Shown piece by piece: positions 44,917 through 53,187 of a DNA stretch of 64,000 bases. Origin of the DNA: Opitutia bacterium (GTDB lineage Bacteria > Verrucomicrobiota > Verrucomicrobiia > Opitutales > Opitutaceae). The stretch spans positions 930,001 to 994,000 of the forward strand of contig JACRHT010000012.1 of assembly GCA_016217545.1 (NCBI GenBank), in the 5' to 3' direction. The notes below the pieces were generated by a model. The model saw nothing but the letters and a program-made list of their open reading frames with translations, did not search any database and was not told the DNA's origin. Each line of letters opens with the position of its first letter. Positions within the stretch are counted from its first letter, which is position 1. Position numbers and translations under genes: made by a program.

Positions 44917-45591
44917 CTAGGTCCGCCCGGGGCGCGGCTCGTCGTCGTTTTCGAAAATCGAGCCGGAGGACACCGGCGCGGTGCGCCAGTTGAAGCGGAT
45001 GGTCAGCGCGCGGAAGACGAACGTGAGCACGACCGCGACGATGGCCGCGCGGTTGGCGGACATCTCGAGGTTCACGCTGCAGAAGACGAAGGTGACGGCG
45101 CCCGCGAGCGCGGTGAGCAGGTAGAATTGGCCGGGCTTGAAAACGAGCGGCTCCTCGCGGCAGAGCAAGTCGCGCAGGACGCCGCCGCCGACGGCGTTGA
45201 CGACGCCGACGAGGATGGCGGCGGGCGCGGACAAGCCGGCGTGGAGAGATTTTTGGACGCCGAACGCCGCGTAAGCGCCGAGGCCGAGCGCGTCCACGAC
45301 GGCGATGAGGCGCGCGAAATGATGGATGCGCGAACCGAACAGGATGCCGCACACGACCGCCGCGCCGATGAGTTGGATGTAGCGCGGGTTGGTGAGGAGC
45401 GGGGTGGGGCCTTGGACGAGGAAAAGTCCGTCGCGGATGAGGCCGCCGCCGAGGCCCGTGACCAGCGCCAGCGCGAGCACGCCCACAATGTCATAGTGCC
45501 GCTTGATGCCGGCGAGCGCAGCCGACAGGCCGAACGCGAAGGTCGCGCCGTAGTCGAAGAGCACCGGAAGATCGAATGTGCCGCGGATCAC
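44917..45591 (-). CDS. TRIC/YicG-type (UPF0126) membrane protein
   Basis: Inner-membrane protein of 224 residues with two homologous halves, each of three helices. The paired signatures GLGGGLIRDGLF and AVGGGVLRDLLC are the bacterial TRIC/UPF0126 marks, where glycines make kinks next to the Arg-Asp pair. Animal TRIC proteins are trimeric monovalent cation channels; some bacterial members are called glycine transporters, so the solute is open. I start it at GTG 45591; a TTG at 45651 would add 20 residues. The Pro/Arg C-terminus is likely cytoplasmic. It is divergent from the glycine-zipper gene. Confidence 0.85.
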   Translation of the reverse strand: MIRGTFDLPVLFDYGATFAFGLSAALAGIKRHYDIVGVLALALVTGLGGGLIRDGLFLVQGPTPLLTNPRYIQLIGAAVVCGILFGSRIHHFARLIAVVDALGLGAYAAFGVQKSLHAGLSAPAAILVGVVNAVGGGVLRDLLCREEPLVFKPGQFYLLTALAGAVTFVFCSVNLEMSANRAAIVAVVLTFVFRALTIRFNWRTAPVSSGSIFENDDEPRPGRT

Positions 45592-45748
45592 GTGGGCTAA
45601 GTGGTTGTTTTGACGAGAAATCCAAGTAGCTTCCCTTGCTGTCCAACGCAACTGCGGGCTGTGCCCTAAGGCTCCGTGCGCTCATCCGTTGATTCTGGGT
45701 GAAACACTTCCCTAGGGTATGTGTCCCATCCGTCGGCCCTCACCAACC

Positions 45749-46546
45749 ATGAAGAAATTCCTCGCCATCGCCTTGCTGGGCGCGACCGCATTGTCGGTTT
45801 CCGCGCAGACGTTTCGTCCCAACGCCGTCAGCGGCGCCGTGCTCGGCGGCATCGCTGGCGCGGTGATCGGCAACAACAGCGGTCATGGTAACGGCGGCAA
45901 GGGCGCGCTTATCGGTGCCGCGGCCGGCGCGGTGCTCGGCGCGGCGGCGGACGACGCCAACAGCTCGCGCTCGGCGTGGCGCGGCGAGTCGCGGACGAAC
46001 GTGCGCGTCGGCGTCGGCTACGGTTACCACGACGGCTGGGGTCGTCGCGATCACCGCCGCCATGGTGGCAGCTACGGCTACTGGAACGTCGGCTACCGGC
46101 CGTTCACGCCCTACTACGGCTATTACTCTCCGCGCTACTCGGCTTGGCCGAGCAGCTACTACGGCACCTACGACTACCCGAGCTACGCCTACAGCTACCC
46201 GAGCTACAGCTACGACACGGGTTACTACGGCTCCGGTGACAGCGCCCTCGGTGGCGCGCTTGTCGGCGCCGGCCTCGGGGCGATCATCGGCAACAACACC
46301 GGCAGCGGCAACGGCGCCCGCGGTGCGCTTTGGGGCGCGCTCGCCGGTGCGGTCCTCGGCTCGACCCGCGACGCGGCCGTCGCGCGTCCGTATCGCCGCG
46401 TCGTCCCGGCCCGTGCTTATGCGACCGAGGTCGTCGCCGCGCAGCCCGTGCAGCAGCAACAGCAGCCGCAGCAGGTGACGATCATCAACAATTACTACGG
46501 CAACTCGTCGCCGATGAGCAGCGCGAACAGTCTTTTCGGGCGTTGA
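45749..46546 (+). CDS. Glycine-zipper envelope protein with Tyr-rich centre
   Basis: Exported protein of 265 residues. A signal peptide (about 1-20, ending SVSA) is followed by a glycine zipper, VLGGIAGAVIGNNSG and GALIGAAAGAVLGAA, of the YMGG/17-kDa-antigen type. The centre (about 90-160) is rich in Tyr, Gly, Ser and Pro (YGYYSPRYSAWPSSYYG). A second zipper, LVGAGLGAIIGNNTGS and GALAGAVLGS, is near-identical, so the two flank the Tyr-rich region. The tail is Gln-rich. Such zippers insert in or pack at the outer membrane. A weak promoter (TTGATT, 18 bases, TAGGGT) lies at 45689-45718. It opens the lipoprotein cluster. Confidence 0.83.
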   Translation: MKKFLAIALLGATALSVSAQTFRPNAVSGAVLGGIAGAVIGNNSGHGNGGKGALIGAAAGAVLGAAADDANSSRSAWRGESRTNVRVGVGYGYHDGWGRRDHRRHGGSYGYWNVGYRPFTPYYGYYSPRYSAWPSSYYGTYDYPSYAYSYPSYSYDTGYYGSGDSALGGALVGAGLGAIIGNNTGSGNGARGALWGALAGAVLGSTRDAAVARPYRRVVPARAYATEVVAAQPVQQQQQPQQVTIINNYYGNSSPMSSANSLFGR

Positions 46547-46586
46547 CCGCGCCGTCGCGCCTTCCGTTTTTCGTTACCAAGCACCC

Positions 46587-47219
46587 ATGAACCCTCGTCT
46601 CCTGATTGTTTCCTCCTGCGCGCTCGGCGCCGCGGTTCTCGCGGGCTGCCAACAACCCGTCGGCGGCGTGCAGAATCCCAACGGCGTCCCCGTGACTGAA
46701 ATGCGTCCCGATGAACGCGGCTTCGTCGCCGGCACCGGCGTCGAATCGCAGGACCTCGTCACCGTCACCGACAAGATGGTCCGCGGCATCCTCGGCATCC
46801 CCGAGGTCGCCAACGCCAAGACCACGCCGCGCGTCGTCCTCGAGCCGGTGGTCAACGAGACCCGCTTCCCGATCAACAAGGACATTTTTCTCACCCGCAT
46901 CCGCTCGAACCTGAACGAGCATGCCGCCGGCCGCGTGCGCTTCCTCGATCGCGAAATGATGAAGACGCTCGAACGCGAGCGTGAACTCAAGATGAACGGC
47001 CAGGTCACCGCCAGCAGCGACCCGAACGTCGTCGAGTTCCGCGGCGCCGACTACTTCCTCACCGGCAAGCTCCAGGGCATGACCACGCGCACGTCCGCCG
47101 GCGTGAGCGACTACGTCCTCTACAGCTTCCGCCTGACCGACGCCCGCACCAGCGAGATCGTCTGGGAGAGCTCCGCCGAGATCAAGAAACAGGGTCTCGA
47201 GGACGCCGCTTATCGTTGA
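46587..47219 (+). CDS. lpoB: LpoB-like penicillin-binding-protein activator lipoprotein
   Basis: Lipoprotein of 210 residues; lipobox VLAGC puts the lipidated cysteine at residue 21. After a disordered linker the LpoB/CsgG-like alpha/beta domain runs from about 55 to the end: LVTVTDKMVRGIL, VVLEPVVNETRFPINKDIFL, VRFLDREMMKTLERERELKM, GADYFLTGKLQGM and SFRLTDARTSEIVW. In E. coli LpoB reaches through the peptidoglycan to stimulate PBP1B. The role here should be similar only if a matching PBP1 exists. It lies 40 bases after the glycine-zipper gene and before two more lipoproteins known to keep company with LpoB. Confidence 0.86.
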   Translation: MNPRLLIVSSCALGAAVLAGCQQPVGGVQNPNGVPVTEMRPDERGFVAGTGVESQDLVTVTDKMVRGILGIPEVANAKTTPRVVLEPVVNETRFPINKDIFLTRIRSNLNEHAAGRVRFLDREMMKTLERERELKMNGQVTASSDPNVVEFRGADYFLTGKLQGMTTRTSAGVSDYVLYSFRLTDARTSEIVWESSAEIKKQGLEDAAYR

Positions 47220-47258
47220 GCGTGACGCACGGCGGTTTGCCGTGCTCACTTTCTCGCG

Positions 47259-48467
47259 ATGTCGCGTCTCCGCTCCATGGGGCCACGGGCGATTCTGCTC
47301 GTGGCCGTTGTCGTCACCCTCGCCGGTTGCGTTGGCCCCGCGCTGCCCACCGACCAACTGCTCGTCACCAACGACCCCAAGCTCGCCGGCACCGTCGTGC
47401 GCGACAAGGTCCTCTGGCAATACCGCCTCGGCCTCGCCGCGCTCCGCGCCGGCGCCTACGACGAGGCGAAAGAGCGCTTCGACGACGCCATTCTCACCAT
47501 GGGCGGCATCCTCGCCAACCGCGAGGACGCCCAGCGCGCGCGCAGCCTGTGGTCAGGCGAAGAGCGCAAAACCTTCATCGGCGAACCCTACGAGCGCGTG
47601 ATGGCCTATTACTACCGCGCGCTCCTCTACTGGCGCGACGGCGAACCGGATAACGCCCGCGCCTGCTACCGTTCCGGCCAGCTCATCGACAGCGTGGCCG
47701 AGGAAGGTGATTACCGCGCCGACTACATCCTGCTCGATTACCTCGACGGACTTGCCAGCGCCAAACTCGCCGCCGACGGCAGCGACGCGCTCCAACGCGC
47801 GGAGAAAAACGCGAAGCACACTCTCCCCGCCTACAATCTGAAGGCCAACGTGCTCGTCTTCGCCGAGTGGGGCCAAGGCCCGCTCAAATACGCCGACGGC
47901 GCCTACGGCGAGAAACTGCGTTTCTCCGAGCGCGAGTCCGCCGCGCGCCGCGCGCGCCTCGAAGTTGCCGGCCGCACGTTCGAACTCGCACCGTGGGACG
48001 ACCTCTACTTTCAGGCGACGACGCGCGGCGGCCGCGTGATGGATTACATCCTCGGCAACAAGGCGGTGTTCAAAGGCGCGACCGACACTGTGGGCGACCT
48101 CTCGTTGATCGGCGCCGCCATCGCCCACGAACGCGCCGAGCGCAAACGCGACGAAGGCGAGAGCAGTCGCGGCTCCGACCAAACCGCCGTGGCGCTCGCC
48201 GCCATCGGCCTCCTGAGCAAAGCGCTCTCCGCCTCGACCGTCGCCCACGCCGACCTCCGCGCTTGGGACAACCTGCCGCGCTACCTCGGTTTCACCGCGC
48301 TCAAATTGGCTCCCGGCGATTACCCGGCCAAGATCACCTACCTCGACGCCGACGGCCGCGTGCTCGATGCCCACACCCGCGATTTCACTCTGCACGTGCC
48401 CGCCGACCGCGATCGGGACACCGTCCTGTTTCTCAGCGAATTAGCAAAAAACCCCGCCGCTGGGTGA
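47259..48467 (+). CDS. COG3014-like lipoprotein with TPR-type helices
   Basis: Lipoprotein of 402 residues; lipobox TLAGC, cysteine at about 24. The helical region 50-165 (YRLGLAALRAGAYDEAKERFDDAI, RVMAYYYRALLYWRDGEPDNARACYRSGQLID) has TPR-like spacing. After it come a beta segment and a C-terminal strand-rich domain (ITYLDADGRVLDAHTRDFTLHVP). The layout resembles the COG3014 family, which co-occurs with LpoB and DUF1425 proteins in several Gammaproteobacteria. Exact function is unknown. It starts 39 bases after lpoB and is likely in its operon. Confidence 0.78.
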   Translation: MSRLRSMGPRAILLVAVVVTLAGCVGPALPTDQLLVTNDPKLAGTVVRDKVLWQYRLGLAALRAGAYDEAKERFDDAILTMGGILANREDAQRARSLWSGEERKTFIGEPYERVMAYYYRALLYWRDGEPDNARACYRSGQLIDSVAEEGDYRADYILLDYLDGLASAKLAADGSDALQRAEKNAKHTLPAYNLKANVLVFAEWGQGPLKYADGAYGEKLRFSERESAARRARLEVAGRTFELAPWDDLYFQATTRGGRVMDYILGNKAVFKGATDTVGDLSLIGAAIAHERAERKRDEGESSRGSDQTAVALAAIGLLSKALSASTVAHADLRAWDNLPRYLGFTALKLAPGDYPAKITYLDADGRVLDAHTRDFTLHVPADRDRDTVLFLSELAKNPAAG

Positions 48468-48516
48468 ACTTTCCCCTCTGGCGCTGTCCAACACCTCAAC
48501 ACCAGACCGCTCCGTT

Positions 48517-48939
48517 ATGAACACCGTCAAGACGCCCCTCTGCCTCGCCGCGTTGGCCGCCACCGCCTTTCTCGCCGGTTGCCAGCAGCCGCCCGGCCCA
48601 TTCCTCCCGCAGGAAACCACCCGCTACACGCTCGAGAGCACGGAGAAATTCGTGCTCATGGATCGTCCCACGCAGATCTCCGTCACCTGCACCGGCCTCC
48701 AGGAACGCACCACGAGTGACGGCCGCCTCGAGGTCCTCGCCAACATCAAGAACCGCGAAGCGCGCCGCATCCAGGTCCAGATCCGCTGCGTGTTCAAGGA
48801 CGACGCGGGCTTCTCCACCGGCGACGAAACGCCGTGGCAGACGCTCATCCTCGGTGAGAACGCGACCGAGACCGCGACGTTCACGGCGCACACCAACGCC
48901 GCGCACAAATACACCATCGCCGTCCGCCAGGCGCGCTGA
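48517..48939 (+). CDS. YcfL/DUF1425-like lipoprotein
   Basis: Lipoprotein of 140 residues; lipobox FLAGC, cysteine at residue 22. The mature domain is one beta sandwich: FVLMDRPTQISVTCTGLQER, LEVLANIKNREARRIQVQIRCVF and a C-terminal HTNAAHKYTIAVRQAR strand. E. coli YcfL, next to lpoB, has the same size and layout. It lies 49 bases after the COG3014-like gene and eight bases before the next gene, so it fits the same operon. Confidence 0.8.
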   Translation: MNTVKTPLCLAALAATAFLAGCQQPPGPFLPQETTRYTLESTEKFVLMDRPTQISVTCTGLQERTTSDGRLEVLANIKNREARRIQVQIRCVFKDDAGFSTGDETPWQTLILGENATETATFTAHTNAAHKYTIAVRQAR

Positions 48940-48946
48940 GCCGACC

Positions 48947-49918
48947 ATGAAACACACACCCGCTCTCGTTTTCCTCGCGGCGATCGGCGCCGCCGTTGCC
49001 GCCCACGCGCAATCCCGCACCGACGGCGAACGCCCGCCACTCGCGCAGCAAGTCGTCGCCACGCCGCCCTCGCTCGCGCCCACCGATGCCGGGCAGAAAC
49101 TCTACGCTCCGGAAAATCGCTCGATCGTCGCGCCGGAGCAGGCGCGTGCGGTCGTCGACAAATTCGCCGAAGCCTACGGCAAGCTCGGCAAGCCGCGCCT
49201 CCTGTTCTACGTGAACCGCGACCTCGTCGACGCCAGCTCCGGCCTGCGCCTCACCAAACGCTCAGAGCGCACCGAAGCCGATCGCGGCGAAACCAAGAGC
49301 GACGTCGATGCCGCCGCGCAGCCGACCAACGCGCCGCAGGTGCAGGTGAACGTGAACTCCGGTTCGCAGCCTGGCACCGTCGTCGCGGCCGGTCGTGGCA
49401 CCACGACCTCGACCAAGGAGCATGTCTCCGCCGAGAACACTTACGAATCCAGCGGCGCGACCAAGGAAGCGCTCGCCGACAAGCAGACCGTGCGCGACGT
49501 CGAGCGGCTCTTCGGCCGTCCGTTCCGCGCTGCCGGAGCGCAGCTGGCCGATCAACGCGTCGCCGCCGCGCTCATCGCCGACAAACCCTTCGATCACTTC
49601 ACCGCGTCCGGCAACGAGCAGGCCCGCAAGGACCGCGAGGCGCTGGCCAAGGTCGCCGACATCGTCATCGAGGTTCTGATTTCCAGCCGCGAGATCCTGC
49701 TCCCGAAGGTTTCGGGCGACACGACGACCGTGATCCCCGACATCCAGGCGACCGCCATTCGCCTCAGTGATTCCGCCATCGTCGGCCAAGCCAGCTCGCG
49801 CGACGTGATCGGCAAGGATCGCGATGCCGGCCGCATCGTCTCGCGCTTCGATGTGCAGGATATCGCCGAAGCCACCGCGCTCGCGCTCATGGAAGACATG
49901 GCGCTCGGCGGGAAGTAG
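48947..49918 (+). CDS. Secreted protein, possibly CsgG/LpoB-fold, unknown function
   Basis: Protein of 323 residues with a signal peptide (about 1-22, ending AHAQS) and no lipobox. Residues 55-90 (VDKFAEAYGKLGKPRLLFYVNRDL) and 225-300 (DIVIEVLISSREILL, IPDIQATAIRLSDSAIVGQAS) look like alternating helices and strands of the CsgG or TolB-N type. A Gly/Thr-rich, probably disordered stretch lies between them (about 100-165). The family call is tentative. It ends the lipoprotein operon and is followed by a clear terminator. Confidence 0.72.
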   Translation: MKHTPALVFLAAIGAAVAAHAQSRTDGERPPLAQQVVATPPSLAPTDAGQKLYAPENRSIVAPEQARAVVDKFAEAYGKLGKPRLLFYVNRDLVDASSGLRLTKRSERTEADRGETKSDVDAAAQPTNAPQVQVNVNSGSQPGTVVAAGRGTTTSTKEHVSAENTYESSGATKEALADKQTVRDVERLFGRPFRAAGAQLADQRVAAALIADKPFDHFTASGNEQARKDREALAKVADIVIEVLISSREILLPKVSGDTTTVIPDIQATAIRLSDSAIVGQASSRDVIGKDRDAGRIVSRFDVQDIAEATALALMEDMALGGK

Positions 49919-49945
49919 GCCCAGCGCTCTCCGCCTCGCAGACTC

Positions 49946-49972
49946 AAGCCGCGCCATCACGCGGCTTTTTTT
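49946..49972 (+). terminator. Intrinsic terminator of the lpoB cluster
   Basis: Stem AAGCCGCG / CGCGGCTT around the loop CCATCA, with seven T residues from 49966. It follows the last gene of the cluster by 28 bases. Confidence 0.9.
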
Positions 49973-50049
49973 GCGCCCTACGCCTACGGTCGAGCGCTGT
50001 TGGTCGCCGTGGATTTGACTCGGTGGTTGTCGGTAGATTTTGTGCCGGC

Positions 50050-50736
50050 GTGATCCACGCGCGCGCCATCCTCCCGCTCGCCGGCTTGCTCTTGTTCGTG
50101 GCAAGCGGCTGGACCGCGGAGTTGACGGATACGATCGACGCAGCGCGGCTCGACCAACCGCTCCTGGCCCGCGCCATTTTCGACGAGACTAACCGCGTCC
50201 GCGTGGAGCTCGGCCGCAAGCCTTTCGCGCGGGAGCAAAGGCTGGATGAGGCCGCCGACACCCAGGCCAACATCGGGGCGCTGTTCCGCCCGCCGAGCCA
50301 CACCAATCCGTTTCCGCTCATCGCCACGCCCGAGGATCGCGTCCGGTTCGCCGGACTGGATCCGTTGCGAGTCTCGGAGAACATCGCGCTGCTCTCGATC
50401 TACGACGTCCCGAGAAACACGACCGTCTACTGGCTGAAAAACGATTCCACGCTACGCGACTCGCGCACGGGCGGGCCGGTGCGCTTGCACACCTACGCGA
50501 GCTTCGCGAAAGCCATCGTGAGCGAATGGATGAATTCACCGGGGCATCGCGCCAACATCGTGGATGAAAAGCTGCGTTATCTCGGCTGCGCCGTGCGCGC
50601 GTCGAAAAGCAAGGATGACATGGACATGATTTTCGCCGTGCAGGCCTTTTTTACGCCGCGCCGCAAAAACGCGTTCGCGCAAAGCCAGCGCCCGCCCGCC
50701 AACGACGGACCCCTGCGCAGCCCAGGCGGATACTGA
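50050..50736 (+). CDS. Secreted CAP/SCP-domain protein
   Basis: Protein of 228 residues with a signal peptide (about 1-22, ending GWTAE). One CAP domain follows: RAIFDETNRVRVELGRKPFAREQRLDEAAD is the first helix block, PSHTNPF carries the first histidine, ENIALL the first glutamate, and VSEWMNSPGHRANIV the second pair. This is the CAP1/CAP2 set that binds divalent metal in many members. A long insert after ENIALL is unusual. I start at GTG 50050; a GTG at 50023 would add nine residues. Bacterial CAP proteins act at the envelope, with no agreed activity. It converges on the regulator gene with a six-base gap. Confidence 0.83.
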   Translation: MIHARAILPLAGLLLFVASGWTAELTDTIDAARLDQPLLARAIFDETNRVRVELGRKPFAREQRLDEAADTQANIGALFRPPSHTNPFPLIATPEDRVRFAGLDPLRVSENIALLSIYDVPRNTTVYWLKNDSTLRDSRTGGPVRLHTYASFAKAIVSEWMNSPGHRANIVDEKLRYLGCAVRASKSKDDMDMIFAVQAFFTPRRKNAFAQSQRPPANDGPLRSPGGY

Positions 50737-50742
50737 GCGGTC

Positions 50743-52290
50743 TCAGACCTCGACTTGCAGCTGCGCGAGAGCGGCGAGCTGGCGGGCGCGTCGGTCCTCG
50801 CGCTGGCGGATGGCGGCCGGCACGGCCCGCGACTCGCAGTCGGCGATGCCGCAGCGCTCGCACGTGTCGCCGACGAGCGCGCTGGGCAACGTGGGATCGT
50901 TCCAGAAATTGACGGACTTCTTGAGCGCGTCGTTCATCACGAACCCGAGCGTGACGCAGGAGTTCATCTCGGGATTGGCCGAGCGCGGGTGCGCGAGCGA
51001 GATGGAGAAGTATTCGTCGTTGCTGGCGTAGAAGCGCGAGCGCTGGGCGCCGGCGACGATGAGCGCGGAGCCTTCGCGGGCGCGACGGGCGTCGAGTTCC
51101 ACGAGCGAACGGAGCGAGACCCAGCGGCGGCAATAGTGCTCGTTCACGCCGACGCTGTGCGTGCCGTGCATGCGCTGGTAGTGCAGCTCCTTGCCGATGC
51201 GGACGTCGGTGGTGCCGCGGTGGTGGTCGAAGCGCACGAAATACATCTGCTCGAGGCCGAAGAAGCGCGGCACGATTTGCGAGAGGCGGTGAAAGAACAT
51301 TTCCGGCGTGGCCTGATAGCGGCGGTTGATCGCCACGAGCATGTTGCCGTCCCATTGCGTGCGGGCGAAGAACTGGCGCAGGTCGGACACGAGCAGGTGG
51401 CGGTCGAGCAGCATCGCGCCGGCGAAGTAGGAGCCGCGGAAATTGTTCAGGAGCTGGTCGAACGAGGTGACCTTCACGATGGGCGAGGTCGTGACCGGCT
51501 CGACGAGGTCCATCTCGCGGTAGCCGATTTCGCGCGCGAGGAGGAAGGCCTGTTGCCAGAGCGAGAGCCGCGAGTTGAGGAACATGCGGGGCTGCGGCGA
51601 CTCGCCGCCGAACGTGACCGCGCGCATGTCCTGGAGATCCGGACGGTTGGGCAGCGCGGAGTCGTCGATCGTGTAGCCGTAGCGTTTCGTGAGGTGTTCG
51701 CGGAGCTTGGCGAGATCGGGCGTTTGCGTGCGCGCCCATTCGTGCTTCGAGCGGAATTTCTCCGCGGTGAGCTCGATGTCCTCGAAGTAGTTCTGGTTCT
51801 GCTCGACGTAGGAGCGCATCGCGGCGAGCAGCAGGTGCTCGATCGTGACGTCGAAGCGGTGCGCGATCTTCACGAAGGTGTCGAAGAGCGCGCTGATTTT
51901 CTCCGGCGAGGCGGACATCATCTCGAGCAGGCCGGTCGGCGTGAGGCCGAAAACTTCGAGCGGGATTTCCTCGAGCACGCCGGACTTCAACACGCCGGAG
52001 AGCGGGTGGAGTCTTTCGCCGAGCTGGAGCGAGACGAGTTCGTCGTAGGTCGTGCCGAGGGCCTTGGCGAGGGCGAGGATCTTCTCGGGCTTGGGGTATT
52101 TTTTCCCCTTCTCGATTTCGTTGAGGTAGGAGATCGCGAGGTCGGCGCGCGAGGCGACGTCCTTCAGCGGGAGGCCCTTTTGCTTGCGCAGCTGGCTGAG
52201 TTTGAGGCCGAGGATGAAGCGGAGGTTTTGCTCGCTGGGCGGCGACTTGGCGGGCGAGGCGGGTTCGGACGTATCGGAGAGCGGGCGCAT
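50743..52290 (-). CDS. ScfR/RamB-type XRE regulator with M78-like and DUF2083 regions
   Basis: Regulator of 515 residues. The N-terminal helix-turn-helix (about 24-85) is LKLSQLRKQKGLPLKDVASRADLA then YLNEIEKGKKYPKPEKILALAKAL. The middle resembles the ImmA/IrrE-like part of short-chain fatty acid regulators. The C-terminal DUF2083-type block has TCERCGIADCESRAVPAAIR, whose three cysteines may bind a metal. RamB and PrpR, of the same class, bind acyl-CoA and control propionate or acetate use. Its neighbours handle acyl-CoA. A perfect palindrome lies 33-53 bases before its ATG. I reject the TTG start inside that palindrome. Confidence 0.88.
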   Translation of the reverse strand: MRPLSDTSEPASPAKSPPSEQNLRFILGLKLSQLRKQKGLPLKDVASRADLAISYLNEIEKGKKYPKPEKILALAKALGTTYDELVSLQLGERLHPLSGVLKSGVLEEIPLEVFGLTPTGLLEMMSASPEKISALFDTFVKIAHRFDVTIEHLLLAAMRSYVEQNQNYFEDIELTAEKFRSKHEWARTQTPDLAKLREHLTKRYGYTIDDSALPNRPDLQDMRAVTFGGESPQPRMFLNSRLSLWQQAFLLAREIGYREMDLVEPVTTSPIVKVTSFDQLLNNFRGSYFAGAMLLDRHLLVSDLRQFFARTQWDGNMLVAINRRYQATPEMFFHRLSQIVPRFFGLEQMYFVRFDHHRGTTDVRIGKELHYQRMHGTHSVGVNEHYCRRWVSLRSLVELDARRAREGSALIVAGAQRSRFYASNDEYFSISLAHPRSANPEMNSCVTLGFVMNDALKKSVNFWNDPTLPSALVGDTCERCGIADCESRAVPAAIRQREDRRARQLAALAQLQVEV

Positions 52291-52322
52291 GGGCGGTTGA
52301 ATTGGCAGAGTGGGAGCGGATA

Positions 52323-52343
52323 ATTTGCCGTAATACGGCAAAT
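52323..52343. promoter_or_regulatory. Exact 21-base palindrome upstream of the ScfR-type gene
   Basis: Arms ATTTGCCGTA and TACGGCAAAT flank one central A, with no mismatch. The outer TTTGC/GCAAA recalls the TTTGCAAA-type sites known for RamB and PrpR, and the inner CGTAATACG is shared with 37882-37900. It lies between the SDR stop codon and the regulator ATG, the right place for autoregulation. Confidence 0.65.
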
Positions 52344-52350
52344 CGCGGTT

Positions 52351-53187
52351 TCAGACGTCGAGGAAGAGATCGGGATAGAGCCGGGCGGCGTTCGCGGGCT
52401 CGACGGCGTAGCGGTCGAAGTTGGTCTGGCCGCGCTCGCGGAGGAGATCCTCGTCGAGCAGCGTGCGGCCGTTGAGCGAGCCATCCGCGGTGGTGAGGAT
52501 CGCGAGCGCGGCGTCGGCCATGATGTCGGCGGTGCGGGAGAAGCGCATGAGCTCGGCGCCGACCGCGAATTCGATCGCAGCCGTCGCGATCGTGGTGCGT
52601 GGCCAGAGGGTCGTCACGGAGATGCGATCACGGCCGAATTCGTCCGCCATGCCGAGCGCGAGGAGCGTCATGCCGTATTTCGAGAGCGTGTAGGGTGCGT
52701 GGGGAGCGATCCAGCGCGGCTTGAGGTTCAGCGGCGGGGAGAGGCTCACGATGTGGCCGCCGCGACCGGTAGCGCGCAGGAGCGGGAGGGCGTTTTTCGC
52801 GCAGACGAAGAGCGCGCGGGCGTTGACCTCCTGCATGAGGTCGAAGCGTTTGATAGGCGTGTTCTCGACGTTGGTGAGCGAGATGGCGCCGGCGTTGTTC
52901 ACGAGGGCGTCGAGGCGGCCGAATTTCTGTGCGACGGCGGCGAAGGCGTCCTGCACGGCGATCTCGTCGCGCACGTCGAGTTGCAGCGGCAGCGCTTCGC
53001 GGCCGAGCGCGCGGACTTCGTCGGCGACCGTGTGAATCGTGCCGGGCAGCTTCGGATGCGGCTCGGTGGTCTTGGCGGCCACGACGATGTGGGCGCCCGC
53101 TTGAGCGGCGGCGAGGGCGATGGCGCGGCCGATGCCGCGGCTGGCACCGGTGATGAAGACGACTTGATCGGCGAGGGGAGCGGTCAT
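52351..53187 (-). CDS. HSDL2-like short-chain dehydrogenase/reductase
   Basis: Oxidoreductase of 278 residues. NAD(P) binding is shown by VFITGASRGIGRAIA near the N-terminus and NNAGA; the catalytic serine lies in SLSPPLNLKPRW and the YxxxK pair in APYTLSKYGM. SPPLNL-x-P is typical of HSDL2-like proteins linked to peroxisomal or fatty-acid metabolism. The SCP2 sterol-carrier domain that follows the SDR in animal HSDL2 is absent. It overlaps the upstream thioesterase gene by four bases. Its chemistry on a fatty acyl or sterol-like substrate is inferred from relatives and neighbours. Confidence 0.86.
   Translation of the reverse strand: MTAPLADQVVFITGASRGIGRAIALAAAQAGAHIVVAAKTTEPHPKLPGTIHTVADEVRALGREALPLQLDVRDEIAVQDAFAAVAQKFGRLDALVNNAGAISLTNVENTPIKRFDLMQEVNARALFVCAKNALPLLRATGRGGHIVSLSPPLNLKPRWIAPHAPYTLSKYGMTLLALGMADEFGRDRISVTTLWPRTTIATAAIEFAVGAELMRFSRTADIMADAALAILTTADGSLNGRTLLDEDLLRERGQTNFDRYAVEPANAARLYPDLFLDV

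Noticed and set aside
52291-52341. Upstream TTG start for the ScfR-type regulator, adding 17 residues
   Set aside because: The codon is inside the 21-base palindrome and the extra residues are not typical of the helix-turn-helix family; the ATG at 52290 fits better.
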